The position numbers and the translations under genes are program-made. From Cannabis sativa (lineage: Eukaryota; Streptophyta; Magnoliopsida; Rosales; Cannabaceae), in NCBI RefSeq assembly GCF_029168945.1, contig NC_083601.1, forward strand, positions 36,383,660 to 36,447,659: DNA of 64,000 nt, in the 5' to 3' direction. Within the stretch, counting starts at the first letter, position 1; every line of letters starts with the position of its first letter. Below, one piece after another: positions 11,199-22,318 of this stretch. The notes below the pieces were generated by a model, which was not told the DNA's origin, did no database searches, and was given only the letters and a program-made list of their open reading frames with translations.

Positions 11199-11469
11199 TG
11201 CTTTGTTGAGTGTGGTGGACTTTGAGGGTGAAAATCTTCAAGGTGGCAGTCGGCCAAGACGTGGAGGTGGCAGGCGGCGGCAGTCGGTGGCAACGGAGAG
11301 AGCAATGAGAAAGAGAGACAAAGTGAAAGAGAGAGAGTGCGAGAAGAGAAAGAGTGAGAGAAGAAAGAGAGAGAGATCAAACGAGAGGGAAAGAGAGAGA
11401 AATGAGGGGCTGATTTTTTTGGGTTTGAGGAGAGGGCATTTTGGGGTTACCATTAAAAGATTGGCAATT

Positions 11470-12063
11470 AGGGGTGTGCATAAATTGATCCAATCCAATG
11501 AGAACCGACCGATCCAATTACAACCGACCGCCAAACATTGGATATCCAATTGTGATCGGATCGGATTGGATGTTATTTTTAAATATCCAATTGGATCGGA
11601 TCGGATGGTGGATGGGGTGTCTAAAAATCCAATACATCCAACATCCAATCGAACTAATTAGTATTTTCATTTAGTTTGGATGAGTAATTAGATTTTATAT
11701 TGTTATACGTCAAATTTATATGTATATATGAAAATTAGCATTAAAGTTTTACTCTTTTTTTCTTGGATTGGATGGATCCAGTCTGATCCAATACATACTG
11801 GATCTAAAATACTGGATGGATCCAATCCGATCCAAAAAATACTAGGTTTAAAATATTGGATAAACCCAAATTAAATAAATAAATATATATGAAATACATC
11901 CAATGGATAGAACCGATCCAATCCAACATCCAATGGATGTTGGATCGATTGGATGATGAAATTAATTGGATCGGATCGGATGGTAAAATCTAACATCCAA
12001 TATATGATTGGATCGGATCTGGATAGGCCTAAAAATATTGGATGTGATCCAATGAACACCCCT
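11470..12063. mobile_element. hAT-like non-autonomous element nested in the MULE right TIR
   Basis: Short TIRs: taggggtgtgcat at the left and, reverse-complemented, taggggtgttcat at the right. The interior is filled with degenerate ATCCAATC/GGATCGGATTGG units in both orientations. The MULE TIR sequence resumes on both sides, so the insertion is younger than the MULE. Flanks share only 'ggca' (11464-11467 and 12064-12067), a possible decayed 8-bp duplication. No coding capacity. Confidence 0.75.
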
Positions 12064-12144
12064 AGGCATAGTTACCAAATTCTTAGGATGATGGTATAAT
12101 TTAACACCATTACACATTTTTAAGCATAAAATGTCAAATTTCCC
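12064..12144 (-). repeat. MULE right terminal inverted repeat (outer part)
   Basis: The reverse complement begins GGGAAATTTGACATTTTATGC and matches 1814 onward. The inner part of the same TIR lies left of the nested insertion at about 11418-11465 ('gggcattttgggg...taaaagattgg'). Confidence 0.85.
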
Positions 12145-12153
12145 TTTATATAT
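12145..12153. repeat. 9-bp target-site duplication, right copy (MULE)
   Basis: TTTATATAT, identical to 1805-1813. Confidence 0.85.
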
Positions 12154-12857
12154 ATTGTCAAAAAAGAATAATTTATATTGTATAAGTGATCGCACGTCTT
12201 AATTAAATCAATATAAAAAATTAAATGCTGCTGAGTAGAATCGACCACACAGGAATATTGATTCTCATTGCGTAAAATTTTGATATAAAAAAATATTAAA
12301 AAAAAAAAAAGGAGTTAGGGACAACTATTATGACGTGTAATTGCGGCAGCTTTGTTTGCTTTCTCCCTACCTCTATTTGCTACTCCTAAAATACCAGTTG
12401 ATGTAAATAAGTGAAAATAGTAAGGGTAAAATAGTAAAATAATAAACCAAAAAACTAAACACATGAATGAAGGGCCGAGAAAGCAACAGAAAAGAAAGTG
12501 AAGAAAAGCCCTGATTATTATTATCGAGTTCTGTGTGAGATCTGCCAAAAACCCACCCCACCCTTTCTCTTCTCTCTCGTTTTTTTCACAATATTATTCT
12601 CAAAAATTACATAATAAAAATAAAATTAAATAAATAAACCCTAAGACCGTTTTTTATATTTGGGCGTTGCGTTGGACTCCAAAACGTCGTCGTTTTCCAA
12701 TGCGCCTCGCTACCTCTTCCATCGATCTTCTTTTAACTTTCTTACATATAAATATCTAATTTTATATTTATTATATATATATTGACAGACAGGTATCTTT
12801 CTATTGATTTCGTCTTCGAAAGAAAGAAAGAAAGGAAGAGAGGAGAAGAGGAAGAAG
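12154..12857. promoter_or_regulatory. Upstream region and 5' leader of the WRC-domain gene
   Basis: A 700-bp non-coding stretch. A CT-rich segment lies at about 12560-12582, TATA-like AT-rich sequence at about 12745-12782, and a purine-rich (gaaa)n leader at 12820-12857 just before the ATG. No ORF here looks real. Confidence 0.45.
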
Positions 12858-14358
12858 ATGAGGATCCGGAAGAACGCGAAGGTCTCCCCTTTGCTATTCT
12901 CTTCGCACGCTTCAGCTCCCGAGGTTCTGCAGTCGCACGTGTGCCAGCTCAACCAGTCTCCCTGGGATGTGATTCCTTTCGCCCAATACTCTTTCTCCAA
13001 CCAGGTTACTTCTCCTCTCCCCCTTCTTCTTCTTCTTCCCTCATTTCTCTTTCTCTACCCATCGCAGATCTACCCCAACCCCTCTTCTGCATTTTCTTTT
13101 TCATCATCATTATTATTATTATTATTCACTAGGGTTTTTCTTCTTATTATTATCATTTTATCTTTTTATCGTTTCTCATTATTCTTTTAGGGTTACTCAA
13201 ACCCTAAATTTCATTCTCTTATTCTGTTTGGCCAACAACGGCCGATTAGGTTAGTGGGTTTTCCTCATTATTTTGTTTTTTCGGTTTCATCATTATTATT
13301 ATTATTATTAAATATATACAGACAGAAGGGGATGAAGATAGTTTCACCGGGAATGGGAGCCTTGGCGATTCTAATATTGGAGCAGTAGAGAGGTAAATAT
13401 TAATTATAATAAGCATAATCCACTCATCCATATTATTATTATTCTAATTATTGACTGTCTTGCTATTATTCTTTTTTCAAAGTTGTTGATGAGATTCATT
13501 TTATCGAGACTCGACTGTTACTGTTATTAGTTAGGGTTTTTCGTATTCATTAATTTTTGTGGTGACGAAATTCTTTAAGCTTCTGGGTTGTACTGCAATT
13601 AATACATATATGGGTTTTGCGAAAGCAGTGTGTCATCGTTGATGGACGTGGGCGAAGACCCTATAATGATCATTAAGGATAATAATAATGATGATATTAT
13701 CGTCAAAAACGACAATAATATTATATATAAACAACTATCGAACGACAACGAATTACATCGAGCTTCGTCCAGTAGTACTGTCGTTGGTGAAGTATTATTA
13801 TTGTGCCAGAAAAACGACGGCAAAGGATGGCAATGTAAAAAACGAGCTAAAGACGGTTACTCCTTTTGCCACCACCATTTGACTCTCCTTAGGTCTTATG
13901 CCCATAACACTAATAATAGTACTAACTACGATACTACTATCACTACTACTTCTACTTCTACTAAGGCCAAATCAGCTGCCGTCGACGCCACCGGAGTTCG
14001 CCGAACGAGGGGACGCGCCGCCGCCACCAAGAAGGGTTTGAATAATTCCACAAACCCATATGAATTTTACTATTATTCTGGGTTTGGTCCTCTATGGGGA
14101 AGGAAGAGAGGGGAGAGAGGTGAAGTTAGGGCGGCCACGGTGGCCGCCGCTGAGGAAGAGAATAGCGATTCATCGGATCATAGCCCACCGCCACCACGGC
14201 CGCCGTCGTCGTCGAATACGACGACTTTAATGGATAACGATGAATTCGACTATGATTTTGACGATGACGAGGATGATGAAGATACTGCCAGTGGCGATAA
14301 CGGTAAGAAACGGATGCGGAAGCCGGTCAAGGCTCGATCGTTGAAATCCCTAATGTAA
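12858..14358 (+). CDS. WRC-domain protein
   Basis: Three exons: 12858-13004, 13322-13392 and 13629-14358, all with GT-AG sites and consistent phase, giving 315 residues. The N-terminus MRIRKNAKVSPLL and the block ending IPFAQYSFSNQ are encoded by exon 1. Exon 3 contains a WRC zinc-binding motif, C-x9-C-x10-C-x2-H (CQKNDGKGWQC...FCHHH), as found in growth-regulating factors and related plant nuclear proteins, but no QLQ domain is seen. A Ser/Thr- and Asn-rich stretch, a basic RTRGRAAATKK patch, an acidic run (FDDDEDDEDT) and a basic C-terminus (KPVKARSLKSLM) follow. I infer a nuclear DNA-binding or chromatin role; the closest known relatives are small Arabidopsis WRC proteins of unknown function. 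Confidence 0.85.
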
Positions 14359-15435
14359 ATAGTGAACCAATTTTATTTTAAGGGTTAACGTTTAAAATTT
14401 TAAGCTTTTCTTTTCAAGTATTAATTAATTTGTATTGTAATCGTAGTCGTTAATTAATTTCTCTTCTTATATATATGTTGTTGTATTTAACAAAAAATGA
14501 AATAAGAAGAGATTGACTGTTTTTGTGTTATGTTTTTTGGTGGGTGTTTTTAGGGTTTGGGAATATTGGATAATATGTATGATTTTATTTATTTATTTTT
14601 GGTGTTAAATTTCCATATTGTGTAGTGGGTGGGGTTAGAGTATCTCTGGTTTTGGGAGTAATTTTAGGGTGTGAATATCTGGTGGACCGAAGAAAATTAT
14701 TAGTCTCTTCCGATTGAAATGAAAAGGGTATTGTTGTCAATTTTGGTCCCACTTGGTTTGGAGAGTGACATGGAAGGGGTAAAGTGGGTATTACAATACA
14801 CTCCGATATTAAAAAAAAATAATAATAAAACCAATTTTAAAAATTTACTCTTTAAATGTATATATTTTTTAAATTTCATTTCTCTCATTATTTTGCATCA
14901 ATTTCAATAAATGTTTTAAGTATTTTTTAGATAATGTATTTAAAATATATTTATTTTAATTTTTTTGTATTAATCTTTAAAATATATAATTAATTTTTAT
15001 TTTATTTATGTATTTTTTTAAAAATGTGAAAAAGGAAAAAAATAAAAAATAATATAAACTGAAAATATATATTTTATAGAAAAAATGAAAGAGTGTTTTT
15101 TTTTTAATTTTTATTTCTACACTTCAAAATAATTTCTTTTTTTTTTATTTGTATTTTTACAAAAATTCACATAGCAATCCGCATAGCAACCAATCAAGCA
15201 ATCTGAATCGCAATAAATATTCACATAGCAACCCACATAAAAATTACTAGAGCAACTATCGAAGTAACTTAAACCGTAAATTTAAAAAAAAAAAAAAGTT
15301 AAAAAATAGTATATACGAAAATTCTCCAAAAATTAATAAAATGAGATGCTTTGTAAATTTTAGAGGTACAAATAAAATTTCCCTATATCTACACTCCAAA
15401 AATTTATATATGCACCTCAATATTAAAAATTTAGA
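14359..15435. other. 3' flank and AT-rich intergenic DNA
   Basis: 3' flank of the WRC gene followed by poly-A/T-rich sequence. No gene or clear repeat boundary seen. Confidence 0.5.
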
Positions 15436-15902
15436 TGACGTTTGGTAACACTTTTACTTTAAAATTTTTAATCACAAAAATAAGAGTAGAATTTTTGTTT
15501 TTAAAAAATTTATTTTTGAAAAATAAATATATGTTCTATAACCACTTTTATTTTTTAATTTTATTAAAAATATAAAATAAAAGTGTGTTTTGTAAATTTT
15601 ATTTTTACCTTATTTTTTTAATTTTATTTAAGTCGGGTCTGAGGTCGGGTCTGGGTCCAGGTCGGGTGCTAGGTTTGGCACCAGGACCAGGACCGGGTTC
15701 GAGTCTGGGTCTGAGTTCAAAACATTGATTAAAAAAAAATTATTTAAAAAAATAATGAAAGTGACTTTTTTGTTTTCAAAATTTTTAAAATTTTGATTTT
15801 CAATTAAAACATTAAAAAGTAAAAACAATTTTTAAAAAATATTTTCACTTTTTCAATTTTAAAAACAGAAAATTGGTTTAAAAAGTGTTATCAAATGACA
15901 CT
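15436..15902. mobile_element. MITE with GGGTC minisatellite core, copy 1
   Basis: TIR 'gacgtttggtaacactttt' at the left, and 'gtcatttgataacactttt' reading in from the right. The centre (about 15632-15715) is an abrupt GC-rich block of GGTC(T/C)GGGT-type units in a very AT-rich element. A second copy is at 24267-24754. Non-coding. Confidence 0.7.
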
Positions 15903-15996
15903 TAAATTTAAATTAATTTTTAAAATCTACTAATCTAGTATTAATATATACATAATTTTTATATACTCGTTGTGTTAATTTTAATAATATTTTTTA

Positions 15997-16338
15997 GAGT
16001 AATTTGTGGCATAAATACTTAAGTTTAACTCCTAGTTGCAAATAAATACTTAAGTTTAATTTTTGGCGGTAATAATACCTAAGTTATATTTTTGGAACTC
16101 TGTAGGTAACTAACCGTTAAAATTTTATGTCATTATCTATGTGTCATTTTCTTAGTGGTATATTTTAATTAATTTTTTTTAAAAAAATAAAAATTTAATG
16201 ACTTGGACTAATTAGGAATTGTCACGTGGCAATTTACTTAACAATTAACAGTCAAGTACCTACAAAAGTTCCAGAATTATAACTTAAGTATTATTACAGC
16301 CAAAAATTAAACTTAGGTATTTATGCCGCAAATTATTC
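15997..16338. mobile_element. Foldback MITE, Mutator-like, with 9-bp duplication
   Basis: About 120-bp arms are complementary ('gagtaatttgtggcataaat' and 'gccgcaaattattc'). Flanks TATTTTTTA at 15988-15996 and 16339-16347 are identical, 9 bp, fitting Mutator-type insertion. 342 bp, non-coding. Confidence 0.75.
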
Positions 16339-16707
16339 TATTTTTTATAATGTATCATATATATATACTTATTTTTTTTTTTGAACAAATATATATATAC
16401 TTATTAAAATAACATTTCATATATTTTATTGTGTTAATATTTAAAAATAAATTTATTTAAAATAAATGCATTTTTTAAGAATGTGAGAAGGAAAAAAGCA
16501 TTAGAAAAAGTGAGCATAAATTATAAATTATTATTTTATATACAAAATAAAAATGGCAAACTACTTTATTCTTTAATAACTTTTTGAAAAAAAAAAAATA
16601 TACTTCAATATTTTAAAAATGCTCTCAATCTTTTTTTCTTATCACATTTCAAAATAACACATGTAAAAATAAATATTTTTCAAATATATCAAAAGATATA
16701 AAACTTT

Positions 16708-17127
16708 GGGAAATTCTATAATGCACCCTCTTAAAAGAGACACTGATACATCTCTATCTGTTTCAGTATCTGAAATAATTTTTTAGTCAAATTTTTTCTC
16801 ATGGTCATGTAAATTATAGTTATTTAAGACATCCTGCAAAATTTTAAGAAATTCGAAAAAATTTAACATGCCGAAAATTACGTTCTAACAGTGTGTTGCA
16901 CGCGTGACTATTTTATTTTATACGTGTGTAAAATAGACTGTTTGAATATTGTTTTCTATATTGTAAATTGTTCTGAATTTCTTAAAATTTTGTAGGATAT
17001 CTTAAATAGCTATAACGTATATAAATATGGAAAAAAAATTAGACTAATTTTTTTTTTTTTGAATGCCGAAATAAGTAGAGGGTGCATCAGTACATCCCTT
17101 TTAAGGGGCTGCATTGTAGAATCACCC
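16708..17127. mobile_element. 420-bp Mutator-like MITE, copy 1 of a head-to-head pair
   Basis: Ends GGGAAATTCTATAATGCA and, from the right, GGGTGATTCTACAATGCA. Flanked by the identical 9-mer TAAAACTTT at 16699-16707 and 17128-17136. The interior contains cacgcgtg-type palindromic bits. No coding capacity. Confidence 0.8.
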
Positions 17128-17192
17128 TAAAACTTTTACTAAAGTCAAATAAAAATATGTTTTAAAAAAAAGTCAAATAAAAATAAATATAA

Positions 17193-17607
17193 GGGTGATT
17201 CTACAATGCACTCCCTTAAAATGGATGTATTGATGCACCCTCTACTTGTTTCAGCATCTAGAAAAATTTTTTAGTCTAATTTTTTTCATATTCATGTACG
17301 TTATAGCTATTTGAGATATCCTACAAAATTTTAAGAAATTTAGAATAATTTACAATATAGAAAATAATGTTCAAACAGTCTATTTTACACGCGTATAAAA
17401 TAAAATAGTCACGCGTGTAACGCACTACTTGAATGCAATTTTCGGCGTGTTAAACTTTTTTGAATTTCTTAAAATTTTGAAAGATGTCTTAAATAAGTAT
17501 AATTTACATGACCATGAGAATGAATTTGACAAAAAATTATTTCAGATATTAAAACAGATAGAGATGTATCGGTGTATCCCTTTTAAAATAGTGCATTATA
17601 GAATTAC
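17193..17607. mobile_element. Same MITE family, copy 2, in opposite orientation
   Basis: Begins GGGTGATTCTACAATGCA and matches the reverse complement of 16708-17127 along its whole length with moderate divergence. No clear target duplication. The short ORF 17429-17656 is only this repeat. Confidence 0.75.
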
Positions 17608-18773
17608 ATTATTTATTTTTGAAGTCAAATATACACTATTTATTAAATTAACATAAAATGTAAAAAATAATGAAAAACAAAGAAGAGCAAAATTTATAAA
17701 TTGCATTCTGTTCAGGAGACGGATCCAAGTAGAGCTTATGGGGTTTGTAGCCCTCATTGAAAAAATAAATTCATTTAAAATTTAAATATTTTATTATAGT
17801 TAATAATTAAATACAAAAATAATAAAAAATGGTCATCGCAAATATATTTTTTTTATAATAAGCCCTCTTAAATTAAATAAATTTACTAAGAGTAGTTATA
17901 TTTTTTTGTTTAAAGTAAATATAAATACTTTTATGGGGGCGTTTGGTATGAGGTGTTCAAAATAATTTGATTATAGGGAATATTATGAAGGAGAATATGA
18001 TTATAGAAAAATATGTAAACTGTGTTTGGTTCTGTAGGGTAATATGTAATCACATTCCCGTTAATTGAATTATACTGTTTGGTTGAGTACATGAATCTTA
18101 TATATTATTTAAAAAAATTAAAATTAAAATATTTTTATATTGTATCTATAGAATGTTAATTATGCATAAAAATAAAATAATTATTCATTAAAGAAATATA
18201 TTTATTAATTAGAAAATATTAAATTTTATTGTATTTTTTATTAATTAAAATAAGTATTTCTATATATCACTATGTTATTTATTTTTGTTCGCTATGTCAT
18301 TTATACATTATTCTCATAAAATTTATATATATGTTATTGCTAATAACATAAAAATAACTCAGTTTCAAAAAAACCGATCATACAAACTAAATAATATTTT
18401 ATTTATAATAAATCATAATATTAATGGTATTAAATTTATTTATTAATTTAAAAATATTATTCAAATTAATATAATAGAAGGGAATAACTAATCCCACCCT
18501 TTTTTAATGCATCAACATTACCCTCCTCAAGAGTATTTATATTACCAAGGGAATAACATTTTAAGATTAAACCTTCCAAACAAACAAGGTAATGTTTAAC
18601 ATTACCATTCCCTTGCTAACATTAACCTATTCCAAACATGAATTCCTCATAGATCAAAATTTAAGAGTCACTCACTATTTCTGTTAATATCTTTTAGAAG
18701 GAAATAGGTACATGATCTAATTGTAGGTTTTCTTAAACAAATAAATATTATTATTTTATCAAAACAAAATATA
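17608..18773. other. Intergenic, with a possible decayed TIR element at about 17937-18650
   Basis: The segment opens 'gggcgtttggtatgagg' near 17938 and closes near 18645 with 'cctattccaaacatgaa', whose reverse complement is similar (tttggaatagg). This suggests an old non-autonomous DNA transposon of about 0.7 kb. At 17740-17935 there is a remnant resembling the repeat at 29400-29600. No gene. Confidence 0.4.
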
Positions 18774-19142
18774 GAGTAAATTTTATTTTGGATCCTGTGT
18801 TTTGTAAAAGTTATTAATTGAACTCTGTTAAATGATAAAATGAATCATGTATTTTCCAAAATTGTACAAATAGGATCCTGAACTGATTTTTTTTATCAAA
18901 CTAAAATTTAATAATAATCTAATCTAGAGATGTTATGATAAAACTAGTTATATTTTCTGAATCTGTTCATATTAAAAATTTTCTTAAATTTGATTATATT
19001 AAAAAATAAAATTGTTGAAAATTAAGTTCAATATCCTATTTTTACCATTTTGGAAAATATAGGGTTTATTTTGTCATTTAATAAAACAGAGAGTCTAATG
19101 GGTAACTTTTGTAAAACGCAGGATCCAAAATAGCATTTACCC
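18774..19142. mobile_element. Foldback MITE, Mutator-like, with 9-bp duplication
   Basis: Long complementary arms (gagtaaattttattttggatcc, and from the right ggtaaatgctattttggatcc). CAAAATATA at 18765-18773 is repeated at 19143-19151. A diverged second copy of the family lies at about 30565-30930. Non-coding. Confidence 0.78.
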
Positions 19143-19151
19143 CAAAATATA

Positions 19152-19753
19152 TGATATAAGGATTTTAAAATAGGCTAATTTTTTCTAAATATATTTTAAT
19201 TGTAGTTATTTACGTTTGCTAATTAGCCTATTATTGCCACCTACACTATGACTAGATTTTTTGAATTTGAAAGTTATCACTTGGTAGGTTTTTATATCTG
19301 TGTTCAATCCAAGGCAAACACTTTAAGAAATATACTACTGTAAAATTTAAAAAATAAAAAATAAAAAAATTGTAGTGATATGAGATATATACTGTGTAAT
19401 ATTAGTAAAGAAATTAATTTTGTAATTTTGAATTTCTATAATTAAATCAGGTAAGCAATAACTATTTTGTCCTTATAATTTTTTTTTTTTAAGAAAATAA
19501 AATCCTGTATGAATAAATATTCCTGATATATAAGAATGACAACTCATAGTTACGAATATTCTTAAATATTCCTTCCGATGAAATAAGAAAAAAAATTGTT
19601 CAAACAAGGAAAATTATAATCTAATTTTATTTATATATGTTTTTTTTTTATAGATTTAATCAAACTAATTTTATTCTATATTTGATTAATTTGATTAGTG
19701 GGTTAATCATAAATATTAAAAATATTTTTTCTTTTAAAAAAAAGAAATTTATA
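19152..19753. other. AT-rich intergenic stretch
   Basis: About 600 bp between the foldback MITE and the Helitron 5' end. I see no gene and no repeat boundary. Confidence 0.4.
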
Positions 19754-21108
19754 TCTATTTTATATAAAGTGTGCCTATATAACAGAATTCTTGGTTTATG
19801 AGAAAGTGTGCCTATATAACAGAATTCTTAGTTTATGAGAAATTTATGGGTGACTTTTTATTTATATTAAAAATAAAATGGTTTATGAGAAATTCATGGG
19901 TCACTTTTTATTTATATATAATAAAATAAATAAAATAAATCCTATTTAATCCAAAAAATACGATTGGGTTTTTGCTGTTGTACATCTACAATTGGGTTTT
20001 CTTTAATTATTTATTTTATTCCTTTTCCTATTACAATTTAGACATTCCCATGGGATCACACCTAATATTCTAATCCGCACTTCTCTTTTTTCTTTTTTAC
20101 AACTTAATAACAAAATATATAAGTAATAATAATAAAAAAAAAGCGTGACTTTTATCAAAGTTCGCAAAACCAAGCATCAATGACAAAAAAACACAACAAA
20201 GTTTATAGCTAACAAATGATTTTAAGTACTCGGCATATGCATTAGTTTCTAGGAGCAAATTTTTTTAAAGTTACATAATAATTTACATATATGCTGCAAA
20301 CACAATATACAAAAAATAAAGAAGAATATGGAAGAAAGAAGAGACCATTATTCACATCTAGAAAGGCAGTAGAGATAATAATAATAATAATAGAAGCTTT
20401 TCATTTTTGTTTCTTTTCTTTTTTTATCATTTTTTTTTTCTTTTTGAATAAAAATAAATATAAATTTTTAATCGTATAGAGTTTTATTTTAATAAAATAT
20501 AGTATTTTAAAATAATTTAATAGTATTTTGTTATAGAATACTATCACTTTTTGTTAAACATGGTTTTCACTTTTTCGTCAACACTACCATATTCAATTTA
20601 TCAACGAAAAATAGACAATCTACATATATGCGGACACGGCTAGAATAAAAAGTGCAAAATATAAAAATTACACTATTGTCTCTATCGAAGCAAATGAAGA
20701 TTGAAATCCACCAATGACTATCATTAGTTTTTTTATCTACAATTTTTAGACAAATGCTATCTTCAATTATCAACAATTTAGAGATTGATTTTTAATTTTC
20801 TTTTTATCTTACACACATTTAAGTAATGTTTCTTTAAGTATTGGAACATCAATTTTTAATTTATTTTTAGATTAACTTAAGAATATATTTAAATCATCAA
20901 GCTTTCTTAAACACTAATATATTGCATTCGGTATTCACTTTTAATTGACAGCATTATAAACTATAATATTTAGATACACATAATAATAATCTCACCTAAT
21001 AACTAATAATATTTTTTCTTTAATTTTTAATTGTATCACTTTCAAATAACTTAAAAAAAAAAACTAGCATAAAATTTAGTTACGTGCCTCGCAAGTAAGT
21101 TTTGCTAG
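19754..21108 (+). mobile_element. Non-autonomous Helitron
   Basis: Starts with TC after an A (aTCTATTTTATATAAAGTG) and ends CTAG followed by T. The 3' end has a hairpin (TTACGTGCctcGCAAGTAA, one mismatch) about 6 bases before CTAG. These are the Helitron hallmarks. It shares the 5' 'gtgcctat.taac.g.attctt' sequence with the Helitron at 44733. The first 31 bp segment (gtgtgcctatataacagaattctt) is tandemly duplicated. No gene fragment is recognised inside. Confidence 0.75.
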
Positions 21109-21486
21109 TATAATATATATGTGCCTTTTTTGGAAGTCAATTGCATAGTTGAGACTTTGAGATATATTTTTCAAATGCACCGTATGCTTTTATTGAGGGA
21201 CGAAGTTACTTTTAGCTCTAAAGGGGACCATAGGCCCTCCCAAAATTTTGAAGAGAAAAAATTAATATAGCAATTTTATGTAAAAAAAATTATTTTTTCA
21301 AAACATTATGTAATTGGCCTCCCTTAATTTATTTATTTATTTTCTGCGAATGTTATATTCTCTACCTTTGTCCCTGATTTTATTTAGATGGTTAACTATT
21401 CTTTTTAATGATGAAAAAGAAAAAATGTTTGAATATAATTTGATTTAGAATTTGGAAACTGATTTGTGTGTGCACATTATTAATTT

Positions 21487-21849
21487 GGTAAATAGCGGCA
21501 TAAATATCTAAAGTTTTATATTTGTAAGCGACATAAATCTAATGTTTATTTTTAGCGGCATAAGTACTGTAATTTTCTTTCTTCCAGTTTCGTTAGTGCA
21601 GACTCTGTTTTAAATTTATTAAAAGAACATTTAGAAGTAATTGATAATACACATTTCTATCTAGACCCAATGATCAAGAATTTAGGTTTTATATGTGCCA
21701 TGTTTAAGATAATAATAGAGTTTGTATTGACGAAATTAGAGAAAAACTACAGTTTTACAAACATTGAGTACTTATGCCGTTAAAAATAAACATTAGGCTT
21801 ATGTCGCTTACAAACATAAAACCTTGGGTACTTATACCGCTATTTACCC
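21487..21849. mobile_element. Foldback MITE of the 'ggtaaatagcggcataa' type
   Basis: Both arms are complementary over more than 80 bp: ggtaaatagcggcataaata at the left, gggtaaatagcggtataagt inward from the right. Flanks are near-identical (ttattaattt and ttattatttt), not perfect. Related in arm sequence to 15997-16338 ('gcggcataa'). Confidence 0.65.
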
Positions 21850-21937
21850 TTATTATTTTAATAAGGTCTGGGTGGGATTGCAGTGATGATAATGGTTGTT
21901 GGTGTGACAGTGGTGGTATAGTGGTTATGGCCCTAGT

Positions 21938-22318
21938 TGTAATGTCCCCGCTTTAAGCCTCTATTGGGCATTTTCCCACGAATTTATGGCACTTATACAT
22001 GAGGACGTCACACTGGCTGCTTCTTGAACTAACGACTAGACCTACAGAACAAAATGAATATTTCCAGCATGCTTTGTCCTCACTCGCACGCTTCCTTAAA
22101 AAACTTCTTAGAAGGTCACCCATTCTAAAATTATTCCAGGTTAAGCATGCTTAACTGTGGAGTTCTTTCATGATGGACTGCTAGAAAACAAAATGCATCT
22201 TATTGATATAAGTAGTACTAATCAATCTATTTAAGTCCTCTTCAACTCTATAATTTTATACCTACAAATTCTTAGAATCATCACACATGACCTTTTCGAG
22301 GCAATGTGGGATTGTACA
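21938..22318 (-). repeat. Cassandra-type TRIM, 3' LTR (with 5S rRNA-derived segment)
   Basis: On the minus strand the LTR runs TGTACAATCCCACATTGCC ... GGGGACATTACA, 381 bp. It contains a 5S rRNA-like stretch (plus coordinates about 22114-22180): AGTTAAGCATGCTT matches the 5S C-box region and AATGGGTGACC the downstream conserved part. This combination is the signature of Cassandra elements, whose LTRs carry a pol III promoter from 5S. The 5S copy is decayed and not a functional rRNA gene. Confidence 0.82.

Larger units (their letters stand above)
1814..12144. mobile_element. ULP1-carrying Mutator-like element (Kaonashi type)
   Basis: A 10.3-kb element bounded by long imperfect TIRs (left from 1814, right ending 12144, both opening GGGAAATTTGA) and a perfect 9-bp duplication. 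Two gene units face each other from the TIRs as in MuDR: a DUF1985/ULP1 protease gene on the plus strand in the left half and a MURA transposase gene on the minus strand in the right half. ULP1-like proteases on MULEs are known in plants as Kaonashi (KI) elements. A small minus-strand ORF at 3106-3432 and dense GCGA arrays in the introns are extra. The right TIR is split by a hAT-like insertion at about 11470-12063. Both main genes are disrupted, so this copy is probably non-autonomous now. Confidence 0.9.

Noticed and set aside
13082..13320. ORFs and ATT runs in introns of the WRC gene
   Set aside because: Simple microsatellites (ATT)n inside spliced introns.
22107..22190. 5S rRNA gene
   Set aside because: Only two conserved blocks match, the rest is diverged, and it lies within an LTR; it is the Cassandra 5S-derived segment.
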